Positions 7,424-14,561 of a stretch of 32,635 nt of DNA are shown piece after piece; within the stretch, counting starts at the first letter, position 1; each line of letters begins with the position of its first letter. The stretch covers positions 1-32,635 of the forward strand of contig JARCMD010000377.1 in NCBI GenBank assembly GCA_030248885.1, given 5' to 3'. The notes below the pieces were generated by a model that was given only the letters and a program-made list of their open reading frames with translations, made no database searches and had not been told where the DNA came from. The position numbers and the translations under genes were made by a program. The stretch is from Leptolyngbyaceae cyanobacterium MP9P1.79 (GTDB lineage: Bacteria; Cyanobacteriota; Cyanobacteriia; JARCMD01).

Positions 7424-8752
7424 ATGACTCAACCCAAAATCATTGTTCTAGACGACGATCCCACGGGATCGCAGACCGTTCACAGTTGCTTATTGCTCAC
7501 GCGCTGGGACGTGGCAACGCTGCAACTGGGATTGAGCGATGCATCCCCCATTTTCTTTGGGCTGACGAATACCCGATCGCTGTCTCCAGAAGAGGCAAAA
7601 ACCGTCACCGTGGAAGCCTGCCGTAACTTGAAACAAGCCTTGGCGCTAGAAAATATCTCCGACTTTTTGCTCGTCAGCCGTTCCGACTCAACCTTGCGGG
7701 GCCACTACCCGATCGAAACCGATGCCATTGCCCAAGAACTCGGCCCCTTCGATGCCCACTTTCTGATCCCTGCATTTTTTGAAGGCGGCCGCTTCACTCG
7801 CGATAGTGTCCATTACCTCGTGGTGAACGGCGTGCCCACTCCAGTGCATGAAACCGAGTTTGCCCGTGACTCCGTATTTGGCTACCACCATAGTTATTTA
7901 CCCAACTACGTAGCCGAAAAAACCAAGGGCGCGATCGTCGCTTCCCAAGTTGAGCGCTTCCTGCTGGCAGACATTCGCGCTGGGAGCCAAGACCGCTTGC
8001 GCCACCTGTCCCACAACCAATGTGCGGTTGTCGATGCTGAAACCCAGGCAGACCTCGATCGCTTTGCCGCCGATATTTTGACCGTAGCCGCCGAAGGTAA
8101 GCGGTTTCTGTTCCGCAGTGCCGCCAGCATTTTGACTGCCTTGGCTGAGCTTCCCCCGCAACCGATCGCCGCTGAAGCCATGGCGCAATACGTGCGGGAC
8201 GGCAAATCCGGCGCGGTTCTCGTCGGTTCCCACGTCAAAAAAACGACGGAACAACTTACAATTCTGCTTCAGGAACCACAGACCGTTCCGGTTGAAATTG
8301 AAGTGGCGAAGTTGCTAGCGGACTCGACCCAACGCTCCAGCTTACTCACTCAAGCCCTGCAAGCCATTCAAGCCGCTCACGCTGATGGCAAAACCCCCGT
8401 CATTTTCACCAGCCGCCAAGAGCTAACCTTTGAAACAGTCCAAGCTCGTCTAGATTTTGGGGTCGCTATCTCTGCCCTACTGATGGAAATCGTGCAAGGC
8501 TTGCCTGCCAATCTCGGTTTCCTGGTCAGCAAGGGCGGTATCACCTCCAATGATGTCCTCAGCACGGGGCTGGCATTACCAACCGCTCGGCTTTTGGGAC
8601 AAATCTTGGCTGGCTGCTCTGTTGTCCGCACTCCCCCCAACCATCCCCGGTTCCCAAATTTGCCCGTGGTACTATTTCCTGGAAATGTCGGTAATGCCGA
8701 TGCCTTGGCGATCGTCTTCCAGCGCTTAAGCCAACCGATGGGCGATCGGTGA
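7424..8752 (+). CDS. Four-carbon acid sugar kinase family protein (DUF1537/OtnK-like)
   Basis: 442 residues; ATG at 7424. The N-terminal sugar-binding domain begins with VLDDDPTG (residues 8-15) and carries SRSDSTLRGHYP (85-96), both hallmarks of the DUF1537 family. The C-terminal nucleotide-binding domain has KGGITSNDV (370-378) and FPGNVGNADAL near residue 418. Characterised members phosphorylate four-carbon acid sugars such as erythronate, threonate or denolate with ATP. Which substrate applies here cannot be read from the sequence. The usual partners (PdxA2-like dehydrogenase, class II aldolase, RuBisCO-like protein) are not next to it. Instead a transketolase-like gene precedes it, suggesting the two act on the same small sugar phosphates. 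Confidence 0.88.
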   Translation: MTQPKIIVLDDDPTGSQTVHSCLLLTRWDVATLQLGLSDASPIFFGLTNTRSLSPEEAKTVTVEACRNLKQALALENISDFLLVSRSDSTLRGHYPIETDAIAQELGPFDAHFLIPAFFEGGRFTRDSVHYLVVNGVPTPVHETEFARDSVFGYHHSYLPNYVAEKTKGAIVASQVERFLLADIRAGSQDRLRHLSHNQCAVVDAETQADLDRFAADILTVAAEGKRFLFRSAASILTALAELPPQPIAAEAMAQYVRDGKSGAVLVGSHVKKTTEQLTILLQEPQTVPVEIEVAKLLADSTQRSSLLTQALQAIQAAHADGKTPVIFTSRQELTFETVQARLDFGVAISALLMEIVQGLPANLGFLVSKGGITSNDVLSTGLALPTARLLGQILAGCSVVRTPPNHPRFPNLPVVLFPGNVGNADALAIVFQRLSQPMGDR

Positions 8753-8774
8753 ATCCTCAAAGCCCTTCAAAAAC

Positions 8775-8804
8775 ATTAGTCAAAGTTAACTTGTTTATTT
8801 GACT
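8775..8804. terminator. Weak hairpin between convergent genes
   Basis: AGTCAAA and TTTGACT form a 7-bp stem with a 13-base A/T-rich loop in the 68-base gap between the kinase (plus) and esterase (minus) stop codons. There is no strong T-run. Its position suggests a shared terminator, with low certainty. Confidence 0.35.
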
Positions 8805-8820
8805 CGTAATTGAATCAGCT

Positions 8821-9825
8821 TCAGCGCCGAGCGCCGACTTCACCTCGTTGAGCAAATGCTTGCTTTAAGCCCTTTGCTACATCGTCTACTGCTTGCTTTG
8901 CCTTAGGTACTACGCCCGCCAACCCAAAAAATTCATGGGTTAAACCATCGTAACGCTGCAAATGCACTGGAACACCTGCATCAATCAAACGCTGGGCATA
9001 GCCCTCTCCTTCATCCCGTAGTGGGTCAAACTCAGCCGTGATCACGATCGCTGGTGGTAAGCCTCTGAGACTAGTTGCTAGCATGGGGGCTGCATAAGGC
9101 TCGTGTCCCTGAACCTTATTCTCCAGATAATACGTCCAGAACCACGACATCATTGCAGCATTCAGGGGCTTAGCGTTGACATTTTCAAGGTAGGAAGGTG
9201 TGTTCATGGCGCTGTCAGTGACAGGATAGATCAGTAGCTGGGCAATGGGTAGCCGATCTCCTTCATCTCGCGCTTTCAGGCAAGCGACAGTGGCTAAGTT
9301 ACCCCCTGCACTTTCACCCCCGATCGCCACGCGCAGCGGATCGCCACTCAGTTGCTGGGCGTTTGCTAGCACCCATTGCAGGGCAGCAGCAGCATCTTCA
9401 ACAGCGGCGGGATACTTATACTCTGGGGCTTGGCGATAGGCAACCGAAACTACGATGCACTCAGCCGCATTGCAAAGGGCGCGACAGGAGGGTTCATAGA
9501 CTTCAAGATTAGCAATTACCCAACCCCCCCCGTGAAAATAAACCAGCACAGGAAAGGGTCCATCACCTTTAGGTGTATAGATTCGTGCCAAAATATTGCC
9601 CGCAGAACTAGGGATCAAAATGTGGCTAATTTTGCCAACGGGTTCTGGATTTGGCTTGATCAGGCTCAACGATCGCGCCCCAGTGTTCTCTGCAATCATT
9701 TCTTCAGCCGCATTCTTGAGCGTCGGTAGATTGCGGGCATTTTCTGGCGACGAGTGTTCGATCGGTGGTGTGCCAAACTTAGAGAACTCATCCAGAACGG
9801 CTTGCATCTGTGAATCGATCGGCAT
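8821..9825 (-). CDS. Alpha/beta hydrolase, HSL-family esterase
   Basis: 334 residues from the ATG at 9825-9823; a TTG nine codons upstream is the only other start and is less likely. The oxyanion motif HGGGW (98-102), nucleophile motif GGESAGG (S172) and the EFDPLRDEG (D267) and THEFFG (H297) segments make a complete Ser-Asp-His triad of the hormone-sensitive-lipase (family IV) esterases. Substrates are likely short-chain esters. No signal peptide is evident, so it should be cytoplasmic. It converges on the acid-sugar kinase gene and has a long upstream region without genes, so it is probably monocistronic. Confidence 0.9.
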   Translation of the reverse strand: MPIDSQMQAVLDEFSKFGTPPIEHSSPENARNLPTLKNAAEEMIAENTGARSLSLIKPNPEPVGKISHILIPSSAGNILARIYTPKGDGPFPVLVYFHGGGWVIANLEVYEPSCRALCNAAECIVVSVAYRQAPEYKYPAAVEDAAAALQWVLANAQQLSGDPLRVAIGGESAGGNLATVACLKARDEGDRLPIAQLLIYPVTDSAMNTPSYLENVNAKPLNAAMMSWFWTYYLENKVQGHEPYAAPMLATSLRGLPPAIVITAEFDPLRDEGEGYAQRLIDAGVPVHLQRYDGLTHEFFGLAGVVPKAKQAVDDVAKGLKQAFAQRGEVGARR

Positions 9826-10306
9826 AATAATTTTCCCGCTGCTATCGTTCAATTGGATAATCTCATACCAAGTTTAGAGAAGTCGGTTTCAACTTCCCTA
9901 TGTCTCAAAGATGATCTTGGAGGGTGAGAGGTGTGATATTTAGGAAAGTTGATTGTCTATTGCATGATTCACTTCTGCTTTGCTTTGCACAACTTTAACA
10001 ATGAAAAGCGAGAGAAGATTATCATGGCTAGTTGTTTTCATGTGTCGGAATTTAAGCGAGTGTTGCTGCTGATTACCTAGTACATAGCGGCGCAAGTCTA
10101 GATGCGCTGTAACAAGAGGCTTAAGCCCCTTGCCTGAGTTTCGCAATGGTAACCTCACTTACGCCGCAGACTACTAGCGCCTTCTATTATCTTGGCACAA
10201 GAATATTTAAGACGAAACCAGCCTGAACAGTGGAGACCTGAAATTGAGTTGATGATCGACATGCACCATCAGTTTGGAAACCACAAGGATGACCGCAAGC
10301 TAAGAT
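9826..10306. other. Gene-free region upstream of the esterase
   Basis: 481 bases. It should contain the esterase promoter at its left end. An imperfect 20-bp palindrome, CAAGAGGCTTAAGCCCCTTG (10113-10132), has the perfect core GGCTTAAGCC and could be an operator. A 72-codon minus-strand frame at 9940-10158 has no family resemblance and is not called. Confidence 0.45.
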
Positions 10307-10831
10307 TTAGGTGCGGTTGCCTTGGGTATTGAGTAGAGATTTAGCTCGATCGATTTCCTGGGGAGTTCCTTCCATAATCAGCAAAAAGCTGCCATTGGAA
10401 ACCTGCTGACTGTGAGTCTTAGCCTGCTCTGAGGTTAGTCCTAAGCCAAGCATCGCTCCCGTCAATCCACCTGCTGCTGTGCAAATTCCACCGCTCAGTA
10501 ACACAAAGGCGATCGTAGACGATAACGCCAGTGCGCCTACTCCCGGTAGAGCAATGAGTCCGGCCCCCAGCAGCAATCCAGTTGCACCCCCTGCAAAATT
10601 GCCAATCAAAAAGCCTTTTTTGAGTCCCGCTGCGGTGCCTGTGACCATGCCATGAGGGTTGGCAGGTAGCTTGGGCTGTAGGTTATTCTCGCCTAAGCCA
10701 TGACCCAGTAGGAAAATCTGTGCGATTGGCAAGCCTGAAAGAATGAGGTGATCGAGGGCTTGTCCTGCGGCTTCACGACTAGAAAACGTGCCGATCACCT
10801 GTCGGCGCTGGGTCAGAATGGTAGTTAGCAT
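10307..10831 (-). CDS. YflT-like general stress protein with glycine-rich hydrophobic core
   Basis: 174 residues; ATG at 10831-10829. Residues 10-45 (VIGTFSSREAAGQALDHLILSG) resemble the N-terminal fold of the general stress protein 17M/YflT family. About residues 72-132 are hydrophobic and Gly/Ala-rich, looking like two closely packed membrane or glycine-zipper helices. The C-terminus (SFLLIMEGTPQEIDRAKSLL) forms the second half of the ferredoxin-like fold. The combination is common in cyanobacterial stress proteins of unknown mechanism. No clear Shine-Dalgarno. The gene is probably monocistronic, because a minus-strand terminator (10937-10978) separates it from the P-II gene upstream. Confidence 0.75.
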   Translation of the reverse strand: MLTTILTQRRQVIGTFSSREAAGQALDHLILSGLPIAQIFLLGHGLGENNLQPKLPANPHGMVTGTAAGLKKGFLIGNFAGGATGLLLGAGLIALPGVGALALSSTIAFVLLSGGICTAAGGLTGAMLGLGLTSEQAKTHSQQVSNGSFLLIMEGTPQEIDRAKSLLNTQGNRT

Positions 10832-10936
10832 TGAATAATTCCAAAAGCGAGAGCTTTTTCTGTATCTTTAGCTACTATTCTATCTGTTTGTTTGCCCACG
10901 AATGGCACGATCTAGCACATGTCAGCAATTTTTGAC

Positions 10937-10978
10937 AAAAAAAACGATCGTAGGAAGGAGTAACTTACCCACGATCGC
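10937..10978 (-). terminator. Rho-independent terminator after the P-II gene
   Basis: Read on the minus strand, GCGATCGT and ACGATCG pair around an inner, imperfect GGGTAAG/CTCCTTCC region and are followed directly by eight T residues. It lies about 120 bases past the P-II stop codon and would end the permease/P-II transcript. Confidence 0.8.
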
Positions 10979-11100
10979 AACAAAACAGCAGATCTGATGT
11001 TTGATATTTAGTTTTTAATAAGCTGGAAATTGGGCAAGGGCAAAGCAGTCGTGCAGAAAACGGTTCAACCAGCAGAAAAAACAAACTTGAACCCCTAGGA

Positions 11101-11496
11101 TTAGGAAAATGCCTCGCTGAGAGTAGCAGGTTCTTCGATCGTCAGCGCCACTTCATCCTCTTCACCTGTCCGAATCCGCACCGCTCTACTCACCGGAATC
11201 ACAAATAACTTACCGTCCCCAACGGTGTCTGTTCTGGCTGTTCTAACGATGGTGTCAACAACAGCATCGGTCATTTCATCATTCACCACAATTTCAATTC
11301 TGACCTTGGGTACAAAGTCAACCGTAAAAGGCTTTCCTTCCATGTTGAGGAGTCCAAGAAACGCCATGGGTCGTCCCTTCTGTCGTCCAAAGCCCTTTGC
11401 CCCGGTGACGGTCATGCCCTGAATACCGAGCTTGACCAACGCTTCCTTTACGGCACCCAGTTTAGTGGGCTGAATAATGGCAAGAATTAAGTTCAT
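11101..11496 (-). CDS. P-II family signal protein with altered T-loop
   Basis: 131 residues; canonical P-II is about 112. Start ATG 11496-11494, 12 bases after the small membrane gene. The P-II fold is clear: MTVTGAKGFGRQKG (28-41), IEIVVND, the B-loop TVGDGKLFVIPV and the C-loop VRIRTGEEDE are intact, so trimerisation and ATP/ADP binding are expected. The T-loop (42-59) reads RPMAFLGLLNMEGKPFTV, about six residues longer than the usual T-loop. It lacks the RYRGSEY-type motif with the Ser/Tyr modification sites, so a different partner is likely. A 20-residue acidic tail follows. Its operon position behind an amino-acid permease parallels amtB-glnK and suggests it gates that transporter. Confidence 0.88.
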   Translation of the reverse strand: MNLILAIIQPTKLGAVKEALVKLGIQGMTVTGAKGFGRQKGRPMAFLGLLNMEGKPFTVDFVPKVRIEIVVNDEMTDAVVDTIVRTARTDTVGDGKLFVIPVSRAVRIRTGEEDEVALTIEEPATLSEAFS

Positions 11497-11508
11497 GATG
11501 ACTGGTAT

Positions 11509-11724
11509 TTATGAATATCTTCGAGAGTCGATGTAAGAGCGTGTGTGCTGAACATAACGATGGTTTTTAAGATGGTTTAGAAGCTTTGGATGCATCGGAC
11601 TGATCGCGTAACGGATGCTCCAGATCAGCCGGCAAAATAGGGGCTTGCCTTTGATCAAGCTATCGCCAATGAGGTAAGCGAGTCCGGCGACGAAGAAGGC
11701 GATCGAAATGCCGATCGCTGTCAT
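11509..11724 (-). CDS. Small one-helix membrane protein in the permease/P-II operon
   Basis: 71 residues; ATG at 11724-11722, 33 bases after the permease stop and ending 12 bases before the P-II start. Residues 3-23 (AIGISIAFFVAGLAYLIGDS) form one membrane helix. The rest is basic, with many His, Arg and Lys, and probably cytoplasmic. No known family is recognised. Tight spacing between two clearly real genes argues that it is expressed with them. It may be a transporter subunit or an adaptor for the P-II protein; this is inference only. Confidence 0.65.
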   Translation of the reverse strand: MTAIGISIAFFVAGLAYLIGDSLIKGKPLFCRLIWSIRYAISPMHPKLLNHLKNHRYVQHTRSYIDSRRYS

Positions 11725-11757
11725 AGAGTTAGTTTTGGCGCTTCCTGCTCCAGTCAG

Positions 11758-13077
11758 TCAATAGTAAAAGATGCCGCAGACCATAAACGAATTTGTTGCT
11801 AAGCCCAACAGGGGAATGACGATCGTTTTGAAGGGATTATGCTCCTCATCTAGCAAGTGTCTCAGCGTTGCAATTAAGGTTACGCCACAGGTGATGCCGT
11901 AGAGCATAAATGTACCAATGTTGGAAACCAGCGTGACGATCGTGACATTATCCACACTCTGCACGGCATACGCCCCAATGAGGGCCGACAGTCCAGCTAA
12001 AAAATAGATGCCAATATGGGGTGTATTGTAGCGACCATGCAAAAATCCAAAGACTGCTGGCAATTCCCGATCGTTGCCCATGGCGTAGCTAATCCGTACG
12101 CCAGTTGACAGTGACGAAAGGGCTGTTCCAATCAATGCCATCACCACGGTACTGGCGATCGTAATTTGCAGCAAAAATCCATTGCCAAACAACAGAGTAT
12201 CCCCCAAAATCTTGGCAATGTCCCCGATCGGCGCACCTGATGAAAGTGCCGCCGCAAATCCAGTCACCGTTTTACCATCAATGGTGGCGGTATATTGACT
12301 ACCAATGAAGAAGTTGGCGGCAAAGTACTCAAAAAAGTAGCAAATACAGGCTTGAATAAACAGCGATAGAATCACACCTCCAGGAATATCCCGTTGCGGA
12401 TTAACTGCTTCTCCTGCCATGGCAGTCGCGGATTCAAATCCCACCAGGAGCAGAATGGCGATCGTCGCTTGATAAATTAATCCCAGCAAATCATGGGGAA
12501 CTACAACACTCAGGGCATTCGCATGTTCATAGGTGACATTGGGATGTCCCAAACGATACACAATCATCAACAATCCTAAAAATACTAATGATGTGATTTG
12601 CACAACATTGATAACGATGTTGACCAGTGTAGATCCCGTAACCCCGATCACGGCAATGCTACCTACTAATGCAGCAAAAATGAAACAGATTAAAGCTTTG
12701 CTAAACCAACCAGACGCAAAGTTAGGATTAAACAGCTGTCCAATATAAACGACGAGGGTTCCCATAAAGCTGATCATAATACCGGGATAAACCCAGTAAT
12801 AGAGATGGGCCGCCCAACCCGTCACAAACTTCGCTAGACGAGCTAAGCGGAAATGCTTGTGTTCTTCCTTCGCTAGAATTGCAGCCTCGGCATAGTAGTA
12901 AGAACTGCCTGCGCCCGCATCAGGATAGGCTTTGGAAAGTGTGGCATAGCAACTGGCCGTGAGCAGGGCAATGACAGTTGCGAGGGCGATCGCTGCCCAC
13001 ATATTTTTGGCAGAGTCGGGAGGAGCTTGCAGTTGGTAAGTTGTCCATAGAAAAGCGCCTGGTGCAATCAGCGCCAT
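11758..13077 (-). CDS. APC-superfamily amino-acid permease, N-terminus interrupted by a stop codon
   Basis: 439 residues from the ATG at 13077-13075. About eleven to twelve hydrophobic segments, the GFESATAMAGEAVNPQRDIP segment and the loop ISYAMGNDRELPAVFG identify an APC (amino acid-polyamine-organocation) transporter. The substrate is unknown. The frame continues upstream as LKPTLGLVGITINAM, which is the normal first part of TM1 in this family, but is stopped by a TAA at 13122-13120. Six codons before that lies an in-frame ATG (13140). The annotated start therefore cuts TM1 in half. A nonsense mutation, sequencing error or readthrough are all possible. First gene of an apparent operon with the one-helix protein and P-II. 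Confidence 0.85.
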   Translation of the reverse strand: MALIAPGAFLWTTYQLQAPPDSAKNMWAAIALATVIALLTASCYATLSKAYPDAGAGSSYYYAEAAILAKEEHKHFRLARLAKFVTGWAAHLYYWVYPGIMISFMGTLVVYIGQLFNPNFASGWFSKALICFIFAALVGSIAVIGVTGSTLVNIVINVVQITSLVFLGLLMIVYRLGHPNVTYEHANALSVVVPHDLLGLIYQATIAILLLVGFESATAMAGEAVNPQRDIPGGVILSLFIQACICYFFEYFAANFFIGSQYTATIDGKTVTGFAAALSSGAPIGDIAKILGDTLLFGNGFLLQITIASTVVMALIGTALSSLSTGVRISYAMGNDRELPAVFGFLHGRYNTPHIGIYFLAGLSALIGAYAVQSVDNVTIVTLVSNIGTFMLYGITCGVTLIATLRHLLDEEHNPFKTIVIPLLGLATNSFMVCGIFYY

Positions 13078-13140
13078 CGCGTTGATCGTAATCCCTACCA
13101 GTCCAAGTGTGGGCTTCAGTTAGCTACTTGACTGAGTCAT

Positions 13141-13504
13141 ATTTAGTTATTACATCTCTCAGTATTGTGAATATTATCTTGAGGGGGTGAAGATTCACAA
13201 GTCTGTATCTCACAATACGATTAGACTAGTATTCTCTGTAACTCCGTTGCAACTGTTGCCACACCTAGCTTTAATTGCAAAGCCAAGTCTTTATACTGTC
13301 TTGTAGCTTCTGATACAAATAGTTTCACTCCCTATTTCTACTATGTGTCAGGGTATATATGATTTAAAATAAGTCATTCAAAAAGTAATTCAAAGCAAGT
13401 TGCCATCACTGAATTTCAAATATTTTTGAAGCTATATTCCTTTAGTTGTCTGCTTTCGCATTAGTCAATTTGACGTTAATGGTTTCAGTCGCTGGAGAAG
13501 AACC
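13141..13504. other. Divergent promoter region, permease operon and PPK2-GSIII
   Basis: 364 bases between divergent transcripts. It contains the NtcA-type site at 13205-13218, a 12-bp palindrome GTGAAGATTCAC at about 13187-13198, and several A/T-rich -10-like hexamers (ATATTA at 13171-13176 for the leftward transcript, TATACT near 13291 for the rightward). No gene is seen. Confidence 0.6.
13205..13218. promoter_or_regulatory. NtcA-type binding site GTA-N8-TAC
   Basis: GTATCTCACAATAC matches the consensus GTA-N8-TAC of the global nitrogen regulator NtcA exactly. Leftwards, a TAATAT hexamer lies 28 bases away; the classical activated spacing is about 22, so the promoter architecture is not ideal. 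Rightwards, TAACTC begins 20 bases away and misses the TA-N3-T pattern by one base. It lies 65 bases from the upstream permease ATG and 286 bases from the PPK2 start. The nitrogen-related genes on both sides support the reading. Confidence 0.65.
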
Positions 13505-14479
13505 ATGGAATCCGATCCTATGAACGGGAAACATTCTGAAACTACGCATTCTGAAACTGCAACTGTAGAATTTCTTGCTCCATCATCAGATGATCCAATG
13601 GCAAAGGAGGAGAAGCGTAAAGGTAAGAAACATAAAAAGTCCAAACTCAAAGGCACAGAACTGACGGTTTCTCACCATCCCTCCGATCGCGAAGAAGCGG
13701 GTTCAGAACTTTCCGATAAAAAGTACGAAAAAGAGCTTGCCCAACTGCAAGTGGAACTGGTGAAACTCCAGTACTGGGTAAAGCACACAGGTGCGCGGAT
13801 TGTGATTCTGTTTGAAGGACGGGATGCCGCAGGGAAAGGTGGCACAATTAAGCGGATTACTGAACCCTTAAATCCGCGTGGTTGTCGGGTTGTGGCTCTG
13901 GGAACGCCAAGCGATCGGGAAAAAACTGAATGGTATTTTCAGCGATATGTAGTCCATCTACCCGCAGCAGGTGAAATTGTTTGCTTCGATCGCAGTTGGT
14001 ATAACCGTGCTGGAGTCGAGCATGTCATGGGATTTTGCACCAATGAACAGTATCAAGAATTTCTCCAGACCTGTCCTGAATTTGAGCGAATGCTGGTCAG
14101 ATCTGGAATCATTTTGCTGAAGTATTGGTTCTCAGTCAGTGATGATGAGCAGGAGCGCCGGTTTCAATCTCGCACGACTGATCCAGCCCGCCGCTGGAAG
14201 CTAAGCCCGATGGATTTGGAGTCACGCGATCGTTGGGTGGAATATTCCCAGGCGAAGGATGCTATGTTTGCTCATACCAATATTCCTGAAGCGCCCTGGT
14301 TCACTGTTGAAGCCGATGACAAAAAGCGGGCCCGCCTCAACTGCATCAGCCACGTTATCAGCAAAATTCCTTACGTGGATATGACTCCAGAACCGCTGAA
14401 GCTATCGCCGCGTAAGGCTGCTCCTGAGTACGTGCGGCCACCGCGCAACGAGCAGTTCTTTGTCCCTCAGCTCTATTAA
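13505..14479 (+). CDS. ppk2: Polyphosphate kinase 2 (PPK2) family protein
   Basis: 324 residues; ATG at 13505 with GGAG seven bases upstream. After a charged, Lys-rich N-terminal extension (about 70 residues) comes the PPK2 kinase core: Walker A GRDAAGKGG (105-113), Walker B DRSWYNRAGVE (162-172) and the Arg-rich lid RTTDPARRWKLSPMD from about residue 223. PPK2 enzymes transfer phosphate between polyphosphate and nucleotides. Whether this one is specific for NDP or NMP cannot be told with certainty, but the single domain and length suit class I. The stop codon overlaps an out-of-frame ATG (TAATG). GSIII follows within 100 bases, giving a link between phosphate reserve and nitrogen assimilation. 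Confidence 0.93.
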   Translation: MESDPMNGKHSETTHSETATVEFLAPSSDDPMAKEEKRKGKKHKKSKLKGTELTVSHHPSDREEAGSELSDKKYEKELAQLQVELVKLQYWVKHTGARIVILFEGRDAAGKGGTIKRITEPLNPRGCRVVALGTPSDREKTEWYFQRYVVHLPAAGEIVCFDRSWYNRAGVEHVMGFCTNEQYQEFLQTCPEFERMLVRSGIILLKYWFSVSDDEQERRFQSRTTDPARRWKLSPMDLESRDRWVEYSQAKDAMFAHTNIPEAPWFTVEADDKKRARLNCISHVISKIPYVDMTPEPLKLSPRKAAPEYVRPPRNEQFFVPQLY

Positions 14480-14531
14480 TGGCAAGGGATGGAGAAAATT
14501 TCCTAGATCACGCCCATTCGATTTCACCTCT

Positions 14532-14537
14532 TATAAT
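14532..14537 (+). promoter_or_regulatory. Possible -10 box for an internal GSIII promoter
   Basis: A perfect TATAAT lies 25 bases before the proposed GSIII start, in the short gap after PPK2. Transcription would begin at about 14544, leaving a leader containing AAAGGAAAG as ribosome site. No -35 box or NtcA-type site is visible at the right distance, so an activator or chance match are both possible. Confidence 0.4.
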
Positions 14538-14561
14538 CTTGTATCTAAAGGAAAGACAACA

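Noticed and set aside
9940-10158. 72-codon minus-strand frame upstream of the esterase
   Set aside because: No family resemblance and no ribosome site. It overlaps a palindrome in a region that looks non-coding.
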